NCBI GenBank assembly: GCA_036346375.1
Contig: CM070514.1
Location: 13,978,463-14,042,462, forward strand
Length of the DNA: 64,000 nucleotides
Reading direction: 5' to 3'
From: Guadua angustifolia
Lineage: Eukaryota > Streptophyta > Magnoliopsida > Poales > Poaceae
Shown here in pieces: positions 13,186-25,006 of the stretch (position 1 is its first letter; every line of letters starts with the position of its first letter). The position numbers and the translations under genes are program-made. The notes beneath the pieces are model-generated. The model was not told where the DNA came from and did not search any database. It saw only the letters and a list, made by a program, of their open reading frames with translations.

Positions 13186-13350
13186 TTCTATGTACCAGCT
13201 TATTTGTTGTCCCTGCAATGTATTTTCGATTCCATGTACGAAGTTAATTTTTGTCCCCGCCAATGTATGTTCGATTCTATGTACCAGCTTAATTGTTGTC
13301 CCGCCAATGTATTTTCGATTGTATGTACTAGTTATTTGTTATCCCTGCTA
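13186..13350. repeat. 44-bp tandem repeat after the transposase
   Basis: Four imperfect copies of a unit beginning tctatgtaccagctta and ending in an aatgtattttcga-like stretch. They lie directly after the end of transposase similarity, probably in its 3' UTR. Confidence 0.85.
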
Positions 13351-13469
13351 ATGTAATATTTGAATATGGAACATTGCATTACTTTTCATTTACTTTTTGT
13401 AGTTGCAAGGCTGTACCATGAATTTGCTTTTTAACCATGAATTTGCTTTGTAACCACGCAGTCTGGCAA

Positions 13470-15985
13470 GTGACGATGGCGAGAGTTGGGCAGTGGCCGA
13501 CGCTACTCCCGAGCCGCTAGACCAAAGATGTGGACTTGACCCACCGGTCTAGGTTGTCCGCAGCTGAGGGTCGGCTACCGGGGACACCGCGGTCTCGGTG
13601 CTTAACGAGTTTCTTCTGGATCGACCACGCTGGGTTCCACAAGAAGTCGCCGAAGCGACTCTTTACTTACTCGCTAATGGAATTTTAACGACGCTACACA
13701 CTACGCGTGCAGGTTACGAGTCAGCCGACTTACTTCCGCTTCACGGATGGTGGAGCAGACGACTGTGGAGGGCCCGACGCCACACGGTGCTCAGACGACC
13801 GGTCCTCGCTGACCGCTCTCGTGGACGGTGGAGACCGGAGACACACACGCTCCACCCGCCGTAGCGGAGAGATGGCTCCCACGCAGCAGACGGTCGCACT
13901 TCTCGCCTCCCCTCAGGGTTAGCAAGCAGCCGCACGACGCCTCGACAGGAGTGAGCTGAGGCACGCCATTTAGGTGGACCGACACCCCCGCAGCGAACCA
14001 GATGCGTTCCACAAGACAGATGAGAAGCACGAGTCCGTATGGCGCTGCTCCAGTTACTTGCTAGTACCTCGCTCATTGCAACTTAACGGACACGCGACCG
14101 AAGCCGCCGACAATATCAGCATCGAATGCGCAGTGCGTGAGCATCTCCACCGAGGCCGACGAGGAGGACTCGCATGCCACCGAGGCGCACTGCTAGTCCT
14201 GTTCGGTTGGTACATGTTCCCGCCCTCACACGGGACACGGTGGACCGACTGATCGAAGTTCGCCAGCTTTATCGCCGACACCCCGGCCAACTGTAACACA
14301 TTTCGTTAAAATCTCTTACGACAGACATGTCTAACTTTGCTGCCAGGCCACGATGGTGCAAAGGGTCGTGGGTCACCGGTTTTCGCGGCACGCACGGGTC
14401 TGTGGCGAGGTCAGTCTCAAAGGTAGGCAAAGAGGCGCTGCTGACGGTCTGCGTTCTACTACTGCACTGTGGTCCCGGGAGCACTTCTCCTTCGTAGGCC
14501 TGCTGTTGACCAGCGCCAGACCACTCGACCAGACCACGCCCAAATTCCCAGATCGACCGCCCACTATGGGCCTCACTGGTTCAATGATGTATGCCCCCTT
14601 GTATCTAACCCCTAATTTGGACACTTTAATAAGACGACTACTTTTTGTTCCAGCACGGGTGTACGCCCACCGCACTAAGAAGTCGCACTTTAGTTCGTTT
14701 CGGAGTTTGATAGGTCGTGACAATGAGGACGTGAGGTGGACACCGCATACCGCTACAAGACGCCCGTGTCCGAAAGCACCTCATGGGCTGCCGGAGCTTT
14801 GTCATGCGTGACCATCACCTCCGCTCACCAGAAGGTCCTCCTCTTTGACCCAGGCGTCGAGGGAGTACTCGCCGACCGGTGCAAGCGTAGCTCGCCTCTT
14901 CCGCATTTTCCCGCAGACTACTCACACACTGCCTCACGGCCGCCACTGTAAGTGTCCCGAGCATTAATACTTACCATTCCAAATGAATGAATGTTGTATG
15001 TAAATTGCGCTTTTGCTTTGCAGATGACCCGGCTGGCATGCACTAGGCACTCCGCTTCTTTGAGCACATGATACCGTGGGTCGATGCAAGGGGACAAGGC
15101 GGGCAGATGTGGTGGACGAGACCCCGCCGCATTTACCATGCCACGCACGACGATTACATGGATCGGTTCGCGCCACGACTTCGGCTTAGGGTTGGGTACA
15201 CACACAAGAGTATGTCCCAACTCCAAAGATTGGTGTCGAGACGCACTCTTCACAGATGTCCCAGGAGGGAGAACGCTATGGTAAGGGTCACCCCAAAACC
15301 CTACACGATGTTTTTATGTAAATTAACTCATATCAAGTCGGCATTACTTGCGCACGCCTTGCGAGACAGATGTACGGGAGTTCGAGTCCGGTTGGCGTGC
15401 CCTCGACGCGGACGTCGTGTTCACCCCCTTCAAAGAAATGGAAACAATTAGTCGGTGGCGGCCACGATGGGGGCGGATGTGCGGCCACTCACCGCCGGGG
15501 CCGAGACGTGGTGCCCCGCCAACCGCACTCTCCCCGCTTAGTGGAGGCGTGCCCACACTCGCCCAATGAAGTCGGCCCACACCGCCCGACGTCACCCAAG
15601 ACGTGCCTCGTGTCCTCCACGACGCAGCAGGTACGGTGGGTGACGCTTAGCCGCCTTCGCTCTCGCACACCAGCGGTGTCCGGTGGGTGACGCGGGCCGC
15701 TCGCTTCTCGCAACCGCAGGTCTCAGTAGGGGTGACGCGGCAGTCCGCGACGGCGGTTGCGCGACTACCGAGGTACGCACGACATCGACGAGGATGCAGG
15801 TTTCGACGTGGACCACCTTCATGTCCACCGAGGAGCACGAGCCACCACCGCAGCGTACACCGAGCCGCCGACATACTACGCTACCCTCGTGAGCAGGTCA
15901 GCTAGGAGGGTCGTCCGTCTCGCCGTCGCCACTCACGCATTCTACCGAAAGCGATCGGAGGCGCGCCGCGGATCGACTTGTTGTA
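13470..15985 (+). pseudogene. Plant mobile domain (PMD/MAIN-like) protein carried by the MULE
   Basis: Conceptual translation across frames matches the plant mobile domain, a family found both in host proteins such as MAIN and MAIL1 and in MULEs. Signature pieces in order: DLTHRSRLSAAEGRL (13,531-13,575), RWRPETHTLH (13,824-13,857), GEMAPT (13,867-13,884). A gap filled by an intron-like AT-rich piece (14,960-15,020) separates this from a C-terminal part (15,060-15,900) that ends in a Thr- and Pro-rich tail. It follows the transposase on the same strand. PMD function is unclear; host members take part in silencing and genome stability. Many frameshifts and stops make this copy non-functional as read. 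The PMD call rests on the first three motifs; the C-terminal limits are approximate. Confidence 0.6.
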
Positions 15986-16199
15986 TAGCTTGTACTTTTG
16001 TCATGTATTTATCTTCAGCACCATGTTGTGTAACTATCTGAACTAAGTGCTTGCATTTGCGTAGGTTATGTTTTCTTAGCCATGTCGTTTCAAATTTTTT
16101 TTTTCGATTTTCGCACTTCAGACGAGCAACGTCGCGATAGCTCGACGATACATAATTGGCTATTAATAAACGATGAACAAATAGCTTGCTGTGAAAATG

Positions 16200-16380
16200 T
16201 AAGGAGGCACACTACCCGAAGGTAAATTTCATTTCAAATGGGGCGATAGCCTCGATATGTCGAGGCACATCGCTCAAGGTAAATTTCACTCAAATGGGGC
16301 GATAGCCCTGATATGTCGAGGCACACCGCCTGAAGGTAAATATCGCCTGAATGGGCCGATCGCCCATACCCAGCGATATC
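16200..16380. repeat. About 61-bp tandem repeat upstream of the third MULE gene
   Basis: Three imperfect copies of a unit built around ggtaaatttca, caaatggggcgatagcc and gatatgtcgaggcac, ending just before a tataatat box at 16,389. The position suggests a promoter array for the gene starting at 16,468. Confidence 0.75.
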
Positions 16381-16467
16381 TACCCTTTATAATATTCGCT
16401 CAAGACCTCGATACCCAAAGAATGAGAGAACAAGAAAGAACAAGAGAGAAGGGAAGGAGAGAGAACA

Positions 16468-17570
16468 ATGTCGTTCTACCGTCGCCTCTTCAAAGAAGCA
16501 AAGTCATCCAGCCCCGAATATCCGGATGAGAGTTGTGTCGATGCCCCAGCTCTCCCGGAGTTGCCCCAACCGAATGTGACCGCAACCTCACCGCCAAGAT
16601 GATGCAATCTACCCATGGAGACACGGCCGCCACCATCACTATCGCAGGTTCGCACCTACAAGGTAAACCTACTGGTGTCCACACAATACATGGTAACACT
16701 ACCATCTCATGCTTCATTCTTTCTTTTCTTAGCACAAGGACCGGTGTTGCTTCTTCCAATGGATCGACGGGCGGAACGACGCGACTCATTTAATTTCTCA
16801 ACAACCGCCACGACAACTACCCCGCTTCGCCGAGAACTTCACCCGGGGAGAGGCCGCCAGATATGTCCTTTTCTAGATCGACCAGAGCGACGAATTGCGG
16901 TGTGCAAGCGCCAACCGATCGGTGATTTTCATGCGACATACTCATGTTAAACTCACAAAGTAGTAGTAGTAGTTCTAAACCACCATCGCATTACGAGTTC
17001 AACAGACACTTTCAACATCAACAAGTCAAAGGAGGAACCTCCTCTGTGCACCCAAAGCCCCGACGCTTATGTGACATAGCCTCGAGGCGATGGTTGATAC
17101 CGCCACGGTGATCTAGCGGACCGGAGATTCTACCGGTGCCCTTGGCCGAGAATGAATGGTGTTGGTATTTCAACCGGTGGACCCGAGACGTACCACCCAC
17201 ATCTCAGTAACTCAGATGGGATAACTGGGGAGCAACCTCTCCGTGGTGTCACTACCGCCTGTAAAAGCGTGACCGAAAGTACGTTCACGGTGTTATGCAA
17301 CCACCAAAGCGGCATACCGCATGGATCGCAGGCACACTTCCGGTTGTCCAAGCATAAGCCCAACACACACCTCCGCGCACCATATAGTGGAGTGCGAGCC
17401 GAACAGAGCAGCGCTCTCCGCATGTCTCCGCCAACGCCAACACAAAGAGAGGTGCCGGAGGTTCCTCCTCAAGAAGAAGGGACAAGGGAAGTAGCGGCCG
17501 AGGTCCGCACCACGCAACAAATCCTTGACGCGTCACGCGAACCATCCGGAACCCGGTGGTATTAACATAG
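16468..17570 (+). pseudogene. MULE-borne protein with GRF-type zinc-finger-like motifs
   Basis: The ATG at 16,468 opens a 44-codon frame (MSFYRRLFKEAKSSSPEYPD...) with a TATA-like box 79 bases upstream; it ends at TGA 16,600-16,602. Further pieces lie downstream in other frames. One at 16,739-16,780 reads DRCCFFQWIDGR. Another at 17,119-17,175 reads RRFYRC, then after a one-base shift ENEWCWYF. RxFYRC and a following Cys-x-Phe-x-Trp pattern are the signature of GRF zinc fingers, so two such modules may have been present. The tail is Pro- and Glu-rich. This would be the third gene of the MULE, after transposase and PMD, on the same strand. The family assignment is from motif shape only; exon limits are not resolved. 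Confidence 0.45.
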
Positions 17571-17889
17571 GGACGCCGAATCGGGATGACATGCCCATAT
17601 GGGAGGCGAAATCCACATAAACAACAACCAAAATTTAAGTCTTATACACCCGAGACGACGCAAGATAGGCCACCCAATGGGCGCATACCGGAGAACTCAC
17701 GGAACCCCATGGAGTTCTTTCATAGTAGGGATTGAGCGGTGTCCGATGACACGCCGCAATATTAGAACGGGTCGTAATATGCGAAAATGTCTTACATCAT
17801 TCTCTTCAGACGCAGATAGCGAACGATCATTTGTTCCACCACGACGAGCAAGTGCTTTCCTTATTAACCTCGCCTACTGTTGTAATGCC

Positions 17890-18104
17890 ATGTAATATAA
17901 TATAATATAATCTATTGCTTATTTTATCATCCGAACTTTCTTGTATGTGCCCTTATATATGTATTGTTTGAATTTTAAAAATTCCTCATATATTAAGATC
18001 ATTTGAAATTTATATGGTAATATCACCGATTTATCAGAACCTCCATAAAAGTTTCAAAATTTTCTCGACCTCGTAAAAGTTTTCATGGTTTCAGAGTCAG
18101 CGAG
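17890..18104. other. AT-rich 3' flank of the MULE genes
   Basis: Contains a short taatataatataat run and possible polyadenylation-type sequence. No coding potential recognised. Confidence 0.4.
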
Positions 18105-18625
18105 TGCCTTTTTCCGATTTTCGAACAAAATGCCGGGCAACGTCCGGCCATCTCGCCCAGACGTAAGTGGTAGCCCGCATTGCGAGGGCCGCCCTTGATT
18201 TTTCTCGTAATTTTTGACCATGTCCGCCTGTCCGTGGGGCTACGAAAACCCTAAGTGGCCACGATTTCCGCTGGTTTCGTGGTCATGAAAGTGCCTTTTT
18301 CCGATTTTCAACAAAATGTGGGCAACGTCCGCCATCTCGCCCATACGTAAGTCATAGCTCGCATTGCGAGGGCCGCCTTGATTTTTTTTCAGATTTTTTG
18401 ACCGTGTCCTACCGTCCGTGGGCTACGAAACACCCAAGTGGCCACGATTGTGGTTTCGTGGTCATGAGCGCCTTTTTCGATTTTGGTAACAAAATACCGA
18501 GGCAACGTCCCGCCATCTCGCCTGCTGAAGTGGTATCCCACGCTATGAGCCCGCCTGCTTTTTCCTCAGATTTTTCGCCAGATTCGCGGACCCTTCGAGG
18601 CTACGAAAATACCTAAGTGAGATGT
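18105..18625. repeat. About 180-bp degenerate tandem repeat
   Basis: Three copies of a unit starting gtgcctttttccgatttt, running through gcaacgtcc-gccatctcgcc and ctacgaaaa-cc-aagtggccacgat, begin at about 18,107, 18,290 and 18,468. They lie beyond the third MULE gene and mirror the repeats on the left side, so they may be subterminal repeats of the element. Confidence 0.8.
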
Positions 18626-18629
18626 GATT

Positions 18630-19721
18630 ATTAACTAACTAAAACAATTTTTCCGGTTCATTACATGACAATAAGTTTTTTCTAATTCGTTCCGATTCAA
18701 TACAACAATTCTACAAACAATTTACAACAAAATTTTCAAAAAAAATATCTACAAGACCGACGGTACATTTTAAATTTTTTGTTGTTCGCCATTACGTCAT
18801 GAGTTTTGTCGTTAGTGGGACCGCTGCTCGCCTCACAGGGGCGACGCCCGGCGGAGGCGACGGGGGGTATTTTTGAAATTTTTTCCGGGCGACTACTTCG
18901 AAAAAACGATTAAAATAAATATTAAATAAAAAATTCTACCACTCCCTATTGCTGTTCCTCAACCAGTCGCCAGAGCTCAGCCAAACAGGCTGGAAAAACC
19001 AGAGCCCAATCTGAAATGCATCCACCGACCCAGCGACCCAAAACCTGACAAGGATTTTCTACTATAGCTCGCCTTTCATTGTTCCTTTCCAATCAGCTGG
19101 GTACAACGCGAGACCAAGAAGAGAAGGTGGTTTCTCTTTTCCTTCTGCCTTCCACAGCCGCATCGCAGGATGCTCACGCAACATTCTTTCTTCGTCGTCT
19201 TTATCCACCGAAGGCTAGATTTTTTTTCTTTTAAGCTCGTTGATTCGTTGGGTAATCAGAATCTTGATTCTTTGCAGGTGTTTGATTTCAATTACTTACT
19301 TCCCTGTCATCTTTCTAAAGTATTGTTTGCAGCAATCGGTTCTTCTGCTCGTATTCTTGGATTTGGATTAGGAATAGTGGTGGACACAGAACTTTACCGA
19401 TAGGGGTTCGAAATAAAACAATATAATATCTTGTGAATATAGCTAAATATTCTTTTCGTCTTTTTAAGTGTAATTTTAGAATATGTGCAATCAACATTTC
19501 TAACATTAGACAATTAGTGAGTGTATTTACATAGATCTAGATTCATAATTCTTATCAAAATTATTTTCATAAAATTATTATTTTACCATGAAAAGTCCAT
19601 GGTGTCATTTAAAATAGAACTTAGAGGATTAACACACTAACCATTTAGATAACTCAACTAACATTTTGTGATTAAAAATAATATACTTTATTTTAGTACA
19701 ACTCTATTACAAGTCACGCTT
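18630..19721. other. Right flank of the MULE, no gene seen
   Basis: Holds a GC-rich block near 18,820-18,890, a leader-like CT-rich block near 19,060-19,260 and an AT-rich end. A 77-codon ORF at 19,170-19,403 has no recognisable family. The right end of the MULE probably lies here but no inverted repeat to 9,905-10,000 could be matched by eye. Confidence 0.35.
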
Positions 19722-21339
19722 TTTTAAACTGATATATAGAAATTACACACTTTCTTTTCTTATTCCCTATCTTAGTGTATCCGCATACAAGAAATGAAAT
19801 CCTTTGCTTGTATATATAGACTAGATTCATCACAATATACATAATCTAGTTTGTTCAAAGAAAATATTTGAAACACTTAGACATTTCTAAGAATTTATAA
19901 ATTTTAAAGTTGGATGATCTAGAACCTTCTCATGAAATTATCTCTGTTGATTCCTGAGAAACTAGTTGGGTGGATGCACCTTGTAGGGTATATCACTACT
20001 TTTTTTCCGTTCTACAATATAAGTCTAAATCTCATCATACACACAGAACACGAAGATACTTAAATCTATAAAAGTTACTAAGCTATGCATGTCCCAATCA
20101 AGTGGCGTGTTACCACTAGTTATCCACTTTTTATCATTAAATCAGTGGTACAAATTGAAAATATTGTAATAACTACACATTTTAATCTCTTCAATAAACT
20201 TACATTGTGAAACAATGCTTTTCATGAAAACATATGTATATTGCGAGATGAAGGGAGTAACATGGTATGGTAGATGTTACATTTCCATATAAAAAATGAC
20301 ATAAAAATAAAAATGCACTATTCTATTGTTTAAAATAAATTATGTAATGGAACTAATTAAACACAAATAGAGCTAAGAAGAGAAATTAGCGCACACTATG
20401 AACATAAAAATTTGGAAAATGTTGTTTATCTTAATTAATGGTCAAGACCTTATTAATGCAATTTTTGGAAAGAATGCACATACAAGATATATAAGATGTG
20501 TATTCCTTTCTAAATCTCTTCATGTGATGGTACAAGAGTTTTTGCTATTGCTATATCCAAATGTGTGCATATATGTGTCTCCATAAACTTATGCGCTAGA
20601 CCCTAATATATATAGTAAAACAAGATTAGAGACCTAGTTATCTAGCTAAATTAACTATAGGATGTTTGTTTACCTCACAGAGTAGTGAGGAGAATTATTC
20701 AATCTCCATAGTTTTAACAACTTTTTTTGACATGGTCCATAGTTTTAACAATTGTTGTGTAAATAAGTATATAGATAAAATTGTAGGGTTAAATGTTACT
20801 CTATTTGATAAAAAATATTACTCTATAATTTAAACATAATTGTTAATAATATTGAACTAAAAATCTTAGAAAAAGTCAAATTCCTTACCATTGCATTTGC
20901 AACACAATTCATACTTCGGCTGACGAGGTATTTGACTTGTCCAGTGGTCTGATAGGGTTAGGGTTCAAGTTTACCCAATTTAGTGTTTGAGTTCACTAGA
21001 ATCCCGAATAATAGAGGGAGGAGGGTAGAGACGGACTGGCATTAGGCAACAAAGCGGCAATGGCGCTACGGCTATGGGTAGGAGGACAACACAAGGTGTT
21101 AAGGGGACATGAGGCAATTATGAGTAGCATGTTAGGTCTTGGGAAATCACGGATAGCTGAGACGATGGATCTAGTAAAGAAGAATAGAGATAGCAATTTC
21201 TCCATGGGACGGGCCCTGTGAGGCCCCATAGTGACTAGTAAAAATCATAAATATATTATTTTGTTTATAAATCTGTTCTTTTCTTATATGTTGGGACTAA
21301 AACCTGAATCTATAAGTTTGGATATAATTTTGAAGCTGT

Positions 21340-21346
<7 letters not shown>

Positions 21347-21434
<88 letters not shown>
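21347..21434. repeat. TA dinucleotide microsatellite, right copy
   Basis: An uninterrupted TA run of about 88 bases, at the position in the right copy matching 1,615-1,706. Confidence 0.97.
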
Positions 21435-21435
<1 letters not shown>

Positions 21436-21899
21436 TTAGAAATTAATAAATACTAGATCAATGCCCGTATGTTGCTATGAAAAATAAAATTGGTAATCTA
21501 AACATAAAGGTCAAGCAATAAAAGAAAATTATGCTACAAGATCAAACATCTATTTCTCCCGATTATAAAAGTTTTTATTGTTTCTTCTCCAGTATGAATG
21601 AAACCAAATATATTGTAATCGAGGCATGAAGTGTCACCGACTAGAGTCAAAATAAAGCAATGAGAAGGATCGTGGCATTTTCGGAATGGCATCTCATCTA
21701 ATAAGCGTTTACGAGAAAAGAAAAAGCAAGCCTAGAGGGGGCAACCTTGAAATAAATCCATCTTTCTTCGCTCTACAATGTAATTTTATTGTTAGCCCAA
21801 ACCTCTATGGGAAAGACCTACGTAGCTCCCACTTGTTGTAGACTTAAGAGAAGAGAAAGTAGGCGGAAGCCTAGGAGGGCCAACCGAGCGATATATTAC

Positions 21900-22815
21900 C
21901 AGCTCGTGTTCCTCTTCCTCTCTTCATGCCCACAGCGCGCACTCCTCGGTGCCGTCGACCTCGTCTTCCTCGCTGTCTCGCTCATCCTCGTCATCCAACA
22001 CTTTTGCAGGGGCGACACGGGGCTTCCTCCGAGCACGAGGTGCTGCTGCCAAAGCCACTGCCATTCTGGACCATTGGCCGCTACGCGGTCGCGCTCAAGG
22101 CGTCCGCCGTCCTCCTCGCACTCGCGTTCTTCCTCCTACTGAGCACGCCATGGCGCGCTATAAAGTCCGCCTTCCTCGCCGCCCACTTCGTCACACACGC
22201 CTTGACCGCGTGGTCAGTCGCCTTGGAGAAAGGGGCCACCGCCACCACCCAACCTTTGCACCTCCACATCTTCTGGATCACCGCCGCCTTCGGCGTCACG
22301 CTCTTCCCCGCTTCGGTGATGGTCCATCATACCGATGGTTCATCGCTTTTCCCGATGACCTCTTGCTTTTGCCGCTTACTCGTCTCCATGCCTCTAGCGC
22401 ATTTAGCTATCATCGCTTCACCGGTCATGACGCCGAAACCTATAAGGTGAACCAGAAACACCACCGAGGCGCCCGCCATGCCGCGGCGCCGCGTCGTTCT
22501 TTCTTTCTCACGATGTTCAATCGATCAATCCGTTTATCTCCAAGGGTATGCCAATAACTCTCTCACCGTCAACACCGCCCCATTGTCGTCGGGCAACCAT
22601 GCCGGCGCCGACGCTTTTGTTCACGCCCAATTGGCTTACCGGGTCGTAACACCCGTGGGTGTTGCGCTCGCGGTCATTCTTCCGACCGCGAAGCACACCG
22701 ATCAAGGCGCCGGCTTATCAAGGTCTCGCAAGTATGTACGCCGGTCCGTCACTTATTGATCAATTCATCGAGTTTATTTGCCACGGCACGACATGGGAGA
22801 TCTTGAATGAATTCC
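21900..22815 (+). pseudogene. ABCC (MRP-type) ABC transporter, N-terminal exon pseudogene, right copy
   Basis: This is the better preserved of the two copies. Hydrophobic segments (GAVDLVFLAVSLILVIQHF, ALKASAVLLALAFFLLLS, then HIFWITAAFGVTLFPAS and LLVSMPLAHLAIIASP) follow the TMD0 order of plant ABCC transporters. Next come the SKGYANNSL-type start of TMD1 and the exon end near 22,810 (TTWEILNEF). The longest open piece, 21,926-22,450, encodes 174 codons; other pieces need frame changes. No ATP-binding cassette follows within the window, and the downstream 1.7 kb is AT-rich and non-coding. It lies about 2.2 kb upstream of CNX2 exon 1, in the same orientation. I call ABCC type from topology and the WINP.ISKGY-like motif; the exact subfamily member is not determinable. 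Confidence 0.72.
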
Positions 22816-24559
22816 CTTAATTGATTCTGTGGAAACTGTACAACATATATAAAGTACAAAAGGAATGATTGGTCGGTTATTAATTACCAGCAATAATCGT
22901 GATTTTGCTATAATAATCACCATATTTAGAGAGATATGGTGGTTGCTTCGTCAGAATCAGAAAGAATAATTAGCTATAATGACCGACCATTATTGGAGAT
23001 ATGGCGGGGATAGGGGCTAAGAAGAACGGATCACGCCACCAACCTGCAAATTTATATTGGTAGAGAAAGTCACATTATTTTAAAAATATAATTTAATATA
23101 TTGGTTAATCCATGTAGGTTGGGCCCCATGGGGACAGGGTAGGCGCTTCTCGAGAGGCCTAGAAGGAGCTAGGCGTGGAAGCTTCTCTAGTACCGCTGTG
23201 CCCTATTGCCATTGGTAGCGGTAGTGGGGTGGCACCAGAGTGTGGGTGGGGATGGCATTTTGTGGGATGGGGGTAGAGGTGGTGGTGGTTTAGGATTGAT
23301 ATTGTTTTTAGTTATAATAAGAACAAGTTGGAGCAATTAAAATGGTTTAATATAAATTCAATGATAGAATTTTGAATAGCTAATGACTAGTTATTCTCTT
23401 TGTTTTGTTTAAGTAGAGAATATTTTGTATGAAGAAATATTCCATATTTCTAATGTTTCTAGCCCTAGTTTCTCACACCCAAGCCTAGATATTGGGAAGC
23501 ACATCATCTCCTTTGGTGATCTAAAGGCAAGCTTTGCCATTACTCTATCCACGCTTGTTCGCTTCATACGAGTGGTTAGATTTGTAGGCCAACTAAGGAG
23601 TGATGGCCAAGAGCAAGTAAATTAGTCCTATCATTTATTTCTTCCCATTATGTTCTTTGAGTCCATGGTTGCAAGAGCTCTCTCCACTCTTGCTTGGTAA
23701 CAATCAAGTGCCTTCTATTCCCAACTTGACCATCCTGCTTTGATAGTTTGCTCGGCTTTTGCTCGCACATATCGCACTCACTCTGCTAGTCACTGCCTTG
23801 AAGAGGTTCAAGCAAGGGAAGCCATTGCTCCACCAAATCTAAAATTCACCATCGGAGCTTCGGGGACAACATGTGCTTGTAATTGATTCTAGTTGACCGT
23901 AGCTTGGGCACATCGTTTCTAGTATTAGTTTATTTCATTTAGTTCTTTTAGGTACCTAGGTAATCAATAATGTTTTGCTTTCTCTAAGATTGATTGAACA
24001 TAATTTTTTGGGTTCAAGATGTGATCATGTTTACTCCAATATGCTTCAATCATAATTTCTTAATGGAATATCTTATATCTAGAGAAGGGAACAATTAAAT
24101 AGTCTAAAAGTGGATTTTCTATCAGTTATGTGCTCTCTCTCTTTCTTTGAAGAATAACATTTCCTATTTTACGTTAACCGATGATAGTTTGAGGCATTAA
24201 CCGCTGTGGAGCTCCGATGCTCAGTGGGAGGTGGTGAAGTGGTGGTCAGCCATGGTCGTGAAGAATACAAGTTATAATAAATTCTTAAACTGTTGTTCGT
24301 TTGTAAAGATTCCGCTGCTAATTTGAAATGAAGGGTGTAGATTGAGTAAATGAAAAGTTTGCCTTCATAACAGCCGAGCTATTAGCTTGTTTGGTTAGTG
24401 CCAGCGTCGCTCACCCAAGTTATTCACATTCGAGCACAGCTCGACACGGGCACGCGTGGGAGAAATTTGCAGCGCACGCATGTGTGTGCGTACGTGTAGG
24501 TGTGAGTATGTACTTGTAGCTTAGATGGTGTTCTTTCTGTTTGACCAACGCGAGAGCTT

Positions 24560-25006
24560 CCGATAAAAAAAAAGGAAGAAAAGAAGATGTTTGCCTTCAT
24601 GACACACGTTTAGACGATAATCTCCCGGACATCGCTTCGTCGCCCCACCCGAAAGAGCGACCGAGACGTTGTCCGCCTCCTCTCTTCGTTTCCACCGTTC
24701 GCGTCCCCTTTCTCCGGCGGCCGGCGCGGTGAGTTCTTCTCCTCCCCTTTCTTCGTTTCCATTCTTCCCACTCCCCCTTCTCCGGCGGCTGGCGAGGTGA
24801 ACTCCAGCCGGAGATCCCCCGTCAACATCCTCGTGGGGGATCATTTCTTTCCTCTGAGCAACCTCATCGAAATCTTTCTTTCTGGGATGGATACTCCAAT
24901 TCATGCAAGTTTGTTGCGTGGTGGAGTACTAATAGCAATTTATTTTCCAAAATTTTTGGGGGTTCAACCCATGCCCCACGTTAGGTCCGCCCCTGATTAG
25001 GAGGAG
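24560..25006 (+). promoter_or_regulatory. CNX2 upstream region and leader
   Basis: The 450 bases before the CNX2 start change from AT-rich DNA to a CT-rich, GC-rich leader typical of grass 5' UTRs. Two similar ctccggcggc...ggcg.ggtga blocks sit near 24,713 and 24,779; each contains a potential GT splice donor, so a 5'-UTR intron is possible. There is no convincing TATA box, so the transcription start cannot be placed. A second, nearly identical copy lies at 4,835-5,276 in front of the orphan exon. Confidence 0.5.

Noticed and set aside
12730..13263. 177-codon minus-strand ORF
   Set aside because: Antisense to the MULE transposase; no domain on this strand.
14353..14811. 152-codon plus-strand ORF
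   Set aside because: Long mainly because the region is GC-rich; it lies in the PMD pseudogene region but shows no clear PMD motif in this frame.
19170..19403. 77-codon ORF that looks like a first exon
   Set aside because: No family resemblance and no supporting downstream exon before the repeat copy starts.
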